A DNA stretch of 42,583 nt from an uncultured Verrucomicrobiota bacterium (lineage in GTDB: Bacteria > Verrucomicrobiota > Kiritimatiellia > RFP12 > UBA3636). The DNA lies in contig CAMOSH010000013.1 in NCBI GenBank assembly GCA_946624575.1, forward strand, positions 1 through 42,583. The letters are read 5' to 3'. The notes under the pieces are model-generated. The model made no database searches. It had not been told where the DNA came from and saw only the letters and a list, made by a program, of their open reading frames with translations. The translations under genes and the position numbers were made by a program. How positions within the stretch are numbered: position 1 is the stretch's first letter; each line of letters starts with the position of its first letter. Shown piece after piece: positions 1 to 6,246 of this stretch.

Positions 1-805
1 CGAAGTCGTCCTCGTTCATGTCGCGGCCGCTTGGCGACATCACGCCCCTTAGGGGAGCGAGCCGCTTGGCGGCATTGTTCACAAATGACAATTGTTCATC
101 ATTGTTCATAAATGGCGAATCAAAATTGCGGGCCGCCCGGCGGTCGGCCCCTACCGGTAGGGCGCGACCGCCGGGCGCGCCGCAATTGTTATTTGTGGCA
201 TTGTCGATTTGTGAACACTTGAGATTTGTGAACATTCCCTTCGGTGCGGAATATTCGCACCGAATGGCTTGGTTCGTGACGGGCCAGATCGGCGCGAGAT
301 CGCCGATGCGGAGCGACGAGAGGTCGAAGACGACGGTGCCGGATGTTCCCTGAAGCCCGAGATGGAGTGTGCCAGGGCCGTCCGCTCCGCGGAACCATCC
401 CATCTGGCGAAACGAGACGTCCTGCCACGGAAACGAGCCGAGCGGCGCGCCGGCGCCAGGATAGCGCATGGCGCCCGTGAACCGGTCGCGCCAGCTGAGC
501 ATGAACTTGAAGCCGAGCCACGGCTGCGTCGGCGTGGCGATGTCCTCGCCGCGGACTCGGACGTGCGCCTCGAAGCCGCGCCCCTCCCACGGCGAGAGGT
601 CGATGTCCGTCCGCGCCCACTGGGTCTGCGGGTAAAGCCCTTCCGGGATCGAGACCGTGAGCAGGTCGCCGTCGATGCGGCAGCCCGGCGTGAGCCGCCA
701 GACGCGGCCGCCGTGTTCGGCGAGGCGGGTATCCTGCCCGGCGGCGCACGCCGGGGCGCCCGCCGCCAGGGAGAAGCCGGCGGCGAGAAGGAATGCTGTT
801 TTCAT
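1..805 (-). CDS. Secreted GH5-type glycoside hydrolase with N-terminal CBM-like domain (3' end outside window)
   Basis: An open minus-strand frame starts at ATG 805 and runs without a stop to the left edge. It begins with a signal peptide (MKTAFLLAAGFSLAAGAPACA). About 170 residues follow that align with the middle domain of the GDPD-GH5 protein at 6247-8673: the shared words are VFDLSSLRIGD and PVTNQ, and the conserved LRGVMSPS that opens the GH5 barrel appears near position 50. Between PVTNQ and LRGVMSPS lie about 60 extra residues encoded by a large inverted repeat (76-234). The start is 48 bases after the SUMF1 gene stop, so co-transcription is likely. The GH5 assignment rests on the paralogue, because the catalytic residues lie outside the window. 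The Shine-Dalgarno sequence is weak. Confidence 0.75.
   Translation of the reverse strand, partial: MKTAFLLAAGFSLAAGAPACAAGQDTRLAEHGGRVWRLTPGCRIDGDLLTVSIPEGLYPQTQWARTDIDLSPWEGRGFEAHVRVRGEDIATPTQPWLGFKFMLSWRDRFTGAMRYPGAGAPLGSFPWQDVSFRQMGWFRGADGPGTLHLGLQGTSGTVVFDLSSLRIGDLAPIWPVTNQAIRCEYSAPKGMFTNLKCSQIDNATNNNCGAPGGRALPVGADRRAARNFDSPFMNNDEQLSFVNNAAKRLAPLRGVMSPSGRDMNEDDF
76..234. repeat. 159-bp imperfect inverted repeat inside the GH5 gene
   Basis: The outer arms are TGTTCACAAAT (76-86) and ATTTGTGAACA (224-234). Pairing continues inward through AT-rich arms to a GC-rich core centred on CTACCGGTAG (151-160), where GGTCGGCCCCTACC faces GGTAGGGCGCGACC. The whole element is read in frame by the minus-strand gene with no stop codon. 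The core belongs to the GTAGGGGCCGCGC family also seen near 12265, 13315 and 23590. Confidence 0.85.
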
Positions 806-853
806 GTCTTGGGTTCTGACGATCGTCGCAGGGGCTTCGAACGCCTTTCTGCC

Positions 854-2224
854 TTATTCCGCGCTTGCGGGGCACGCCACGCGGACGCCCACGTAATTGT
901 ATTGACCGCCGCTGATTTCCTCGGCGCGGGAGGCGGCGCGGCACGCGCTGGCGGACGAGCGGAAAGCGCCGCCTCGTTGCACATGGTAGCTCGCCGCAGT
1001 CCCGGAGAGCGGCAGCAGCGGATTGGCGGGATTGATGTTCACGGCCCCGCCGAAATCGGAAATGTCGTTTTCAAACCAGTCGAGGCAGATTTCCATCACA
1101 TTGCCGTTCATGTCGTAGAAGCCCCATGCGTTCGGCGCGAACGACCCCACCGGCATCGTGCCGCCGTCTGCGGCGGCCACGCCCGGATAGTCGCCGGAAT
1201 TGCTCGCTGGAGCGGCTCTGCCGTAGCAGGCCAGGGCCGCAAGGTTGGCGTCGGTCGTTTTGGACAGGTAGTCCGAGCCGTCGCCCCACTTGCCCTCGCC
1301 GCTCCCCGCGCGGCAGGCGAATTCCCACTGCGCCTCGCCGGGCAAGTCGAACGGAATGCCGGTCTTTGCGCGCAACCGGCCGAAGAAGGAATTGGAGTGC
1401 GGATCGTTCGGCCAGTAGTTCGCGGTCGCCGGGGATGTCGAGCCATTGCTGCAGCGCAATTCGTTGTAGCAAACCTTCTCCACCGGCCGGAATTTCTTGT
1501 CCGCTTCGTATTTGTACGACGATGGCTCCGCCCTTGTCGACCCTTCTTTGACCAGCGCATACTGCGATTGGGTCACCTCGAACACGCCAAGGTAGTAGTT
1601 CGCGTCGAGACGCACCTTGTGCGTGGCCTCCCTCGTGGCGTTGCGGCCGTCCTCGGCGACGCTGCCCATCGTCCACTCGACGCCGGCGGCGGGGACCTTG
1701 CGCATCACGAGCGAGGTCGTGCGGTAGTCGTCGTTGTCGAGCAGCCCGCCGGGGAGGAAATCGGCGGACGGGTAGTAGCGCTGCGTGTCCGGCTGCGCGG
1801 CGGCGGAGATGTCCACCACCATGTAGTCGGGCGGATTGTCGAGCGGCCAGGCCGAGACGACGGCCTTGGCGCAGCCGTCGCCCACCTTGAAGCCTTCGCC
1901 GCTCTCGTCGAGCCACGAATCGGCCGGCTTCCATGTGATCGTGCAGACGCCGTTCGCGGCGGCGCTTGTGACCTTGCGCCATACGGCGCCCTTCGCGCTG
2001 GAGATGTATTGGCCGCCAATGGATGTCCACCCGGTCGTTGCATTCGGAATGGCGTTCGTGAGGATGTCGAGCGTGACGACGGCCGGTCCCGAGAGTTCGT
2101 AGGTGATGGTCACCTTGCAGTTGACGGTGTTCTGGGTCATCTTGACGTTGGTCACGTCAACGGCCGTGGCGGCCGACGCGGCGGACAGGACGGCGAGAAG
2201 CGAAAGACGTTTTGTGAGGTTCAT
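854..2224 (-). CDS. Secreted SUMF1/formylglycine-generating-enzyme-like domain protein
   Basis: 456 residues. The signal peptide is MNLTKRLSLLAVLSAASAATA. An N-terminal beta-sandwich-like region (about 22-150) is followed by a SUMF1/FGE-sulfatase fold (about 165-455). Signatures are EWTMGS, YYLGVFEVTQSQYALV, PVEKVCYNELR, FDLPGEAQWEFACRAG, WGFYDMNGNVMEICLDW and the closing RGGAFRSS plus VGVRVA. Proteins with this layout are abundant in Kiritimatiellota and Lentisphaerota; most are probably binding or scaffold proteins, and true sulfatase activation is unproven here. The start is supported by a strong AAAGGAGAA sequence 8 bases upstream. It lies 33 bases after the ECF sigma frame and 48 before the GH5 gene. 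Confidence 0.85.
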   Translation of the reverse strand: MNLTKRLSLLAVLSAASAATAVDVTNVKMTQNTVNCKVTITYELSGPAVVTLDILTNAIPNATTGWTSIGGQYISSAKGAVWRKVTSAAANGVCTITWKPADSWLDESGEGFKVGDGCAKAVVSAWPLDNPPDYMVVDISAAAQPDTQRYYPSADFLPGGLLDNDDYRTTSLVMRKVPAAGVEWTMGSVAEDGRNATREATHKVRLDANYYLGVFEVTQSQYALVKEGSTRAEPSSYKYEADKKFRPVEKVCYNELRCSNGSTSPATANYWPNDPHSNSFFGRLRAKTGIPFDLPGEAQWEFACRAGSGEGKWGDGSDYLSKTTDANLAALACYGRAAPASNSGDYPGVAAADGGTMPVGSFAPNAWGFYDMNGNVMEICLDWFENDISDFGGAVNINPANPLLPLSGTAASYHVQRGGAFRSSASACRAASRAEEISGGQYNYVGVRVACPASAE

Positions 2225-2257
2225 GGTGTGTTCTCCTTTGTTTTTGGGGCGAGTTTG

Positions 2258-2512
2258 CTACCTGACGACAATGACGAAACTGCCGTTTTTGATTGACGAA
2301 AGGGCCATCGCTCGCGATTCGGCGACGGCATGGTGGCGGACGTCCAGCGGGCCGGCCGTCGATTCCGCCTCGACGACGCCCGCCGTCGCGGCGGCGGCCG
2401 GATCGCCGGAGACGATGAACTGGTATTCGTCGCCGGAGGCGGCGGAGGGCGCACTGGCAAGCGCCAGCGCGGAGGCGGCGCCCAGCGCCGCGGAACGTGT
2501 GCGTATGGTCAT
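2258..2512 (-). CDS. Nested 84-residue secreted protein ending FVIVVR
   Basis: An in-frame ATG at 2512 inside the sigma reading frame opens a clear signal peptide (MTIRTRSAALGAASALALAS, then APSAASG). About 50 residues of unknown fold follow, ending KNGSFVIVVR. AGGAAA lies 8 bases upstream and could serve as ribosome binding site. The terminal FVIVVR matches the last six residues of the two beta-helix proteins in this window (FVLVVR at 8682, FVMIVR at 38155). I favour translation as a separate protein, because a Sec signal in the middle of a sigma factor makes little sense. No function is known. Confidence 0.6.
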   Translation of the reverse strand: MTIRTRSAALGAASALALASAPSAASGDEYQFIVSGDPAAAATAGVVEAESTAGPLDVRHHAVAESRAMALSSIKNGSFVIVVR

Positions 2513-3271
2513 AGAGGAGGTTTCCTGTTGGGGTTGTTCAGTTGACTGTTCGGATGAAAAGTTGAAAGGTTGAAGGCCGGTCCCGCCCGTCCCGCCGGTC
2601 CCGCCCGTCCCCTCGCCGTAGCTCCAGGCGGGGGCGTCGGCTCGCCGGGACGGCTCGCCCCACCCGAGGTTCCACACCGCCGCGCCAAGTGCCGCGAAGC
2701 CGCAGAGCGCCAGCGCGAGGAGGACGGCCCTGCCGCCCGGCTTCTTCGCGGCGGCGCCGAGCTTGGCGGCGAGCGTGAGCCGGGCGCAATGCAGGCGCCA
2801 CTTCACGGTGCCCTCCGGGACCGACAGGATTTTCGCCACGCGCCCGACGGGCATGTCCATGAAATAGCGGAGCATGAGCGCGTCCTTCATGTCGTCGGGA
2901 AGCGTGGCGATGGCGTCGCGGAGAATCGCCGCATCGACTTCGCGGAAAATCCGGTTGGCCGCATCCGCGTCGTCCGCCGCGTCCAATGCTTCGGGTGCCT
3001 CGACAATCGTCCTGTTCGACTTGCGACGCACGTCCTTGGAGTATTGGTTTTCGAGGATCTTGCACATCCAGCCGAAAAAGGCGGATTGCTCCAGATAGGC
3101 GTCGATGCCCGCGATGACTTCGGCCAGTGTGCGGTTGACGAGTTCCTCGGCGTCGCCTTCGTCGGCGTAGAAGCGCCGGGCCAGAGTCATGAGACCGGCC
3201 TTGTATTCGGCTTCAAGCCGTTTTGCGCCGCTTTCGCGGTTCGTGCGGAGTTCTTCGACGATCGAGATCAT
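2258..3271 (-). CDS. ECF-type RNA polymerase sigma factor with C-terminal membrane segment, open into a secreted-protein frame
   Basis: 337 residues from ATG 3271; a TTG nine codons upstream is an alternative. Sigma region 2 spans about residues 25-85 (RRFYADEGDAEELVNRTLAE, FFGWMCKILENQYSKDVRRK). Region 4 spans about 125-180 (LPDDMKDALMLRYFMDMPVG, VPEGTVKWRLHCARL). A single hydrophobic helix (RAVLLALALCGFAALGAAVW) follows, then a low-complexity (GTG)n stretch. The frame then reads, without a stop, through an ordinary-looking intergenic TTCAACC repeat into an 84-residue secreted protein. Membrane-tethered ECF factors with C-terminal extensions are known in Planctomycetes and Verrucomicrobia. 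Whether the full fusion is made, or translation restarts at 2512, cannot be told from sequence. Probable targets are the neighbouring surface and hydrolase genes (inference). Confidence 0.8.
   Translation of the reverse strand: MISIVEELRTNRESGAKRLEAEYKAGLMTLARRFYADEGDAEELVNRTLAEVIAGIDAYLEQSAFFGWMCKILENQYSKDVRRKSNRTIVEAPEALDAADDADAANRIFREVDAAILRDAIATLPDDMKDALMLRYFMDMPVGRVAKILSVPEGTVKWRLHCARLTLAAKLGAAAKKPGGRAVLLALALCGFAALGAAVWNLGWGEPSRRADAPAWSYGEGTGGTGGTGGTGLQPFNFSSEQSTEQPQQETSSMTIRTRSAALGAASALALASAPSAASGDEYQFIVSGDPAAAATAGVVEAESTAGPLDVRHHAVAESRAMALSSIKNGSFVIVVR
2577..2613. repeat. 9-bp minisatellite in the sigma gene
   Basis: About four copies of a 9-base unit of the form GGTCCCGCC encode the repeated Gly-Thr-Gly stretch after the membrane helix of the sigma factor. 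Copy-number change would keep the frame. Confidence 0.8.
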
Positions 3272-3374
3272 TCGGGGACGGGCGTGCAGCGCCCTCAACC
3301 GGAGAATACCCGATGGCTCTCGATTCGTTGGAAAAAAAATCGCACGCTGTATTGTTTGGCCAATGTGAAGTGGC

Positions 3375-6146
3375 CTATGCGAAGTTTCCCGGAAGGCCCT
3401 GGACGGTCATGTGGTGGTGCCCCGCCTGTAGTTCGCGCGGCGCGGCGCCAGGCAGTTCCAGCACGGCGGTTGTGCACGGCGGAACGACGAGATCGACGGC
3501 GATGCGCCCGCCCGGCAGTCTGCGCCAATGGATCGACGCCGTTCCGTGTCTGGTTGCGATCGATGCCCTTGCCCAGGTCACATCCCCTCCCGGGATGGGC
3601 GAGAACCGTATTTTACGGAAGCCCGGCTCCATGGGAGAGATGCCGGCGAGCGTTTCGAACATCCATTCCCCTATCGCGCCGTAGGCGTAGTGGTTGAAGG
3701 AATTCATGTTCGCGTCGCCGAAGCCCGACTTGGAGGAATAGCTGTTCCAGCGCTCCCACATCGTCGTGGCGTCGCCGTCGAGGATCTGGAAATACCATGA
3801 CGGATACTTGCGGCGCTGGAAGATCCTGTAGGCCAGATCGGCGCGCCCGAAGCGCGTCAGCACGGGACAGACGAGCGGCGTCCCGAGGAATCCAGTCGTG
3901 AGCGAGCCGTCGCGCGACTCGACGAGGAACGCCAGCCGGTCCACCATGCGCGCGACGGTTTCATGATCCTCGACGAGCCCGAATCCGAGCGTGACGAGAT
4001 ACCCGGTCTGCGTGTCGCCCGCGACGCGTCCGCCGGGCGTCACGAACTCACGGCGGTAGGCGGCTGCCACGCGGCGGCGGAGCGCGGCGAAACGCCGCGC
4101 GTCGGCCTTGCGTCCGAGGGCGCGCGCCACGTCGGCCACGATGCCGGCGGAACGCGCGAAATACGCGGTCGCGAGGAGGTCGGTCGGAGTCGGGGCGCCT
4201 TCCCGGATCGGATGGCCGTCTTCGTCAACGGGACAATCGGCCGCAAGCCAGTCGCCGTAGTGCCAGCTGCCTTCGCCCCTGTAGGGGATGACGAGCCCCG
4301 GCCCGGCGATGCGCTCCCACCAGCCGACCCAGCGCGCCATGGCGTCGAAGTGCCGCCGGAGGATTTCGAGATCGCCGTAGAACTGATACATCGTCCACGG
4401 GACGACCACGCCGGCGTCTGCGTAGCCGCAGTGCCCGTGGTTCGCGAAGGGGAAGACATCCGGCGCGATGTCCGTGAAGGCGCCGTCGGCGTGCTGGGCG
4501 TCGGCGATGTCGCGCATCCACTTTTCCATGAAGGCCACGATGTCGCGATTGTAGGCGGCGGTGCGGATGAAGACCTGCGCGTCGCCGAGCCAGCCGAGAC
4601 GTTCGTCGCGCTGCGGGCAGTCGGTCGGCACTTCGAAGTAGTTGCCGCGCTGCCCCCAGTTGATGTTGGAGAAGAGCCGGTTGGCAAGGGGGTCGGAACA
4701 TTCGAATGCGCCGGTCTGCGCCATGTCGGAATGGATCACGACGCCTACGACGTCGCCGCATTCCGGCGGCGCGGAAAACTCGCCGGAAAGCTCGATGTAG
4801 CGGAATCCGTGGTAGGTGAAGCGCGGCTCGTAGGTTTCATTTCCAGGCACAGAGGACACGGAGTCCGCAAAACCTTTGTGCCTCTTTGTGTTCTTTGTGG
4901 CTGCCAAGCCGCAGATGTAAACGTCCGTCGATTTGGCGGAGCGGTAGTTCTCGGTGTAGAGCGTGCCGTCGGGGTTGAGCATCTCGGCGTAGCGGATGGC
5001 GATCTTCGCGCCGGGGCGTCCGCGCAGGGCGAGGCGCGGCACGCCGACCATGTTCTGGCCGAAGTCGAAGACGTAGCGCCCCGGAGCAGGTTCCGTGCGG
5101 CGCAGGGCGGGGATGACCTTCTGCCGGCGCACCGGCCCCGCGATGCGGCCGCAGAGCGCCGGGTGAGGGCGGTCCTCGACAACGGCGGCCCTCCGCCAGC
5201 CGCGCGCGGCGAAGCCCGGCGCATCCCAGCCGGGCATTTCCAGGCGCGCGTCGTAGGTCTCGCCGTTGTAGTGGTCGGCGTCGCGGACGGGACCGCGTTC
5301 GGTGTAGCGCCAGGAGTCGTCCGAGACGACGACGTGACTCGTCCCGTCGGCGAACTCGACCTCCAACTGCGCCAGAAAGGCGGTGCGATTGCCGTAATGG
5401 CAGCGGTGGTCCGGCCAGACCATCGTCCCGGCGAACCAGCCGTCAGCGAGCATCGCGCCAAGGACGTTTTCGCCGGCGCGCAGCAGCGGCGCCACGTCCC
5501 ACGCGACGAGCGGGACGCGCCGGCGGTAGTCGGTCCAGCCGGGCACGAAGAGGTCGTCGCCGGCTGGGCGACCGTTGACGGACATTGCGAGATCTCCAAA
5601 GGCCGTGGCGTAGAGCCGCGCCTTGACCGGCGCGGCGGCCAGTGTGAACGCCTTGCGGAACATCGGCACGGGCAATCCGGCCTTGTCGCGCGGCCGCGCG
5701 GAGCCGATCCACTCCGCCGCGATGTCGCCCGGCGCGAAGGGGCCGATCTCGAAATGCGCCGCAGCGCTCCACGGCGAGGGGTTGCCGTCCTTGTCCCAGA
5801 CCATCACGCGCCAGAAGACGGAGGAGCGCGAACGAAGCGGCAGGGGGGAGGCGGTCTCCAGACCGCCTTCTCTTCTCCCGACGGCGGACGAGAGTCCGCC
5901 TCCCCCCTGAATTGCGCCCCATACGATGTCCAGCGTTTTTTCGCTCCGAACCTTGCCCGAGTCCCAGATGTCGCAATGCTCCGCTTCGAGTCTGGCGGCG
6001 GACGAAGCGGCGACGATGCGATATGCCGTCTGCCTCGCGCCGGTGCGCGGATCGTCGAGACGCCACGAGAGGCGCGGCGTCCGGGTTTCAAGGCATATCG
6101 GATTTTCAAGGAATTCGGCGACGAGGCCGACAGGTATGCATGACAT
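3375..6146 (-). CDS. GH78 alpha-L-rhamnosidase
   Basis: 923 residues from ATG 6146, chosen because VGLVAEFLENP then TPRLSWRL is the usual GH78 beginning; a GTG at 6179 only adds repeat-like sequence. Order: N-terminal Fn3-like domain (FWRVMVWDKDGNPSPW), rhamnosidase N domain (YATAFGDLAMSVNG, GWTDYRRRV), the concanavalin-like domain (FDFGQNMVGV, YEPRFTYHGFRYIELSG), then the (alpha/alpha)6 barrel with DCPQRDERLGWLGDAQ, WHYGDWLA and SFNHYAYGAIGEWM, all diagnostic of GH78. It hydrolyses terminal alpha-L-rhamnose. No Sec signal is visible, so it may be cytoplasmic or periplasmic by another route. Two palindromic repeats are translated inside it (4840-4904 and 5841-5909), in loops where other family members are short. 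Confidence 0.92.
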   Translation of the reverse strand: MSCIPVGLVAEFLENPICLETRTPRLSWRLDDPRTGARQTAYRIVAASSAARLEAEHCDIWDSGKVRSEKTLDIVWGAIQGGGGLSSAVGRREGGLETASPLPLRSRSSVFWRVMVWDKDGNPSPWSAAAHFEIGPFAPGDIAAEWIGSARPRDKAGLPVPMFRKAFTLAAAPVKARLYATAFGDLAMSVNGRPAGDDLFVPGWTDYRRRVPLVAWDVAPLLRAGENVLGAMLADGWFAGTMVWPDHRCHYGNRTAFLAQLEVEFADGTSHVVVSDDSWRYTERGPVRDADHYNGETYDARLEMPGWDAPGFAARGWRRAAVVEDRPHPALCGRIAGPVRRQKVIPALRRTEPAPGRYVFDFGQNMVGVPRLALRGRPGAKIAIRYAEMLNPDGTLYTENYRSAKSTDVYICGLAATKNTKRHKGFADSVSSVPGNETYEPRFTYHGFRYIELSGEFSAPPECGDVVGVVIHSDMAQTGAFECSDPLANRLFSNINWGQRGNYFEVPTDCPQRDERLGWLGDAQVFIRTAAYNRDIVAFMEKWMRDIADAQHADGAFTDIAPDVFPFANHGHCGYADAGVVVPWTMYQFYGDLEILRRHFDAMARWVGWWERIAGPGLVIPYRGEGSWHYGDWLAADCPVDEDGHPIREGAPTPTDLLATAYFARSAGIVADVARALGRKADARRFAALRRRVAAAYRREFVTPGGRVAGDTQTGYLVTLGFGLVEDHETVARMVDRLAFLVESRDGSLTTGFLGTPLVCPVLTRFGRADLAYRIFQRRKYPSWYFQILDGDATTMWERWNSYSSKSGFGDANMNSFNHYAYGAIGEWMFETLAGISPMEPGFRKIRFSPIPGGDVTWARASIATRHGTASIHWRRLPGGRIAVDLVVPPCTTAVLELPGAAPRELQAGHHHMTVQGLPGNFA
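4840..4904. repeat. Palindromic repeat read in frame inside the rhamnosidase gene (CACAGAGGACAC family)
   Basis: An imperfect inverted repeat: AGGCACAGAGGACACGGAG on the left faces CTTTGTGTTCTTTGTGGCT on the right. It encodes about 22 residues (LAATKNTKRHKGFADS and following) just before ETYEPRFTYHGFRY, where GH78 enzymes normally have only a few residues. Confidence 0.75.
5841..5909. repeat. 69-bp branched palindrome read in frame inside the rhamnosidase gene
   Basis: The outer arms CAGGGGGGAGGCGG (5841-5854) and CCGCCTCCCCCCTG (5896-5909) are perfect reverse complements. Inside are two further hairpins, GGCGGTCT-cc-AGACCGCC (5850-5867) and GGCGGAC-gaga-GTCCGCC (5883-5900). The length is 23 codons with no stop, and it sits just before SSVFWRVMVWDKDG. 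Confidence 0.9.
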
Positions 6147-6180
6147 GACGGTGTTGGAAAGAAAACGGGCAATTAGCACA

Positions 6181-6234
6181 ATCGACTGCTACCGACTGCC
6201 ATCGACCGCTATCGACAGCATTCGACAGCAATCG
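6181..6234. repeat. Decamer tandem repeat, ATCGACTGCT type
   Basis: Five to six degenerate copies of a 10-base unit (ATCGACTGCT, ACCGACTGCC, ATCGACCGCT, ATCGACAGCA, TTCGACAGCA) fill most of the 100-bp gap between the GDPD-GH5 stop and the rhamnosidase start. The same decamer appears inside the agarase-like gene at 37371-37405. Confidence 0.85.
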
Positions 6235-6246
6235 GATTCTCAAACA

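Noticed and set aside
269-2296. 675-residue plus-strand open frame
   Set aside because: Antisense shadow of the SUMF1 gene and GH5 partial gene, with Arg-rich low-information sequence.
3290-3374. Rho-independent terminator after the rhamnosidase gene
   Set aside because: A T8 run exists on the minus strand, but the nearest stem (GGCCA/TGGCC) is short and about 17 bases away from it.
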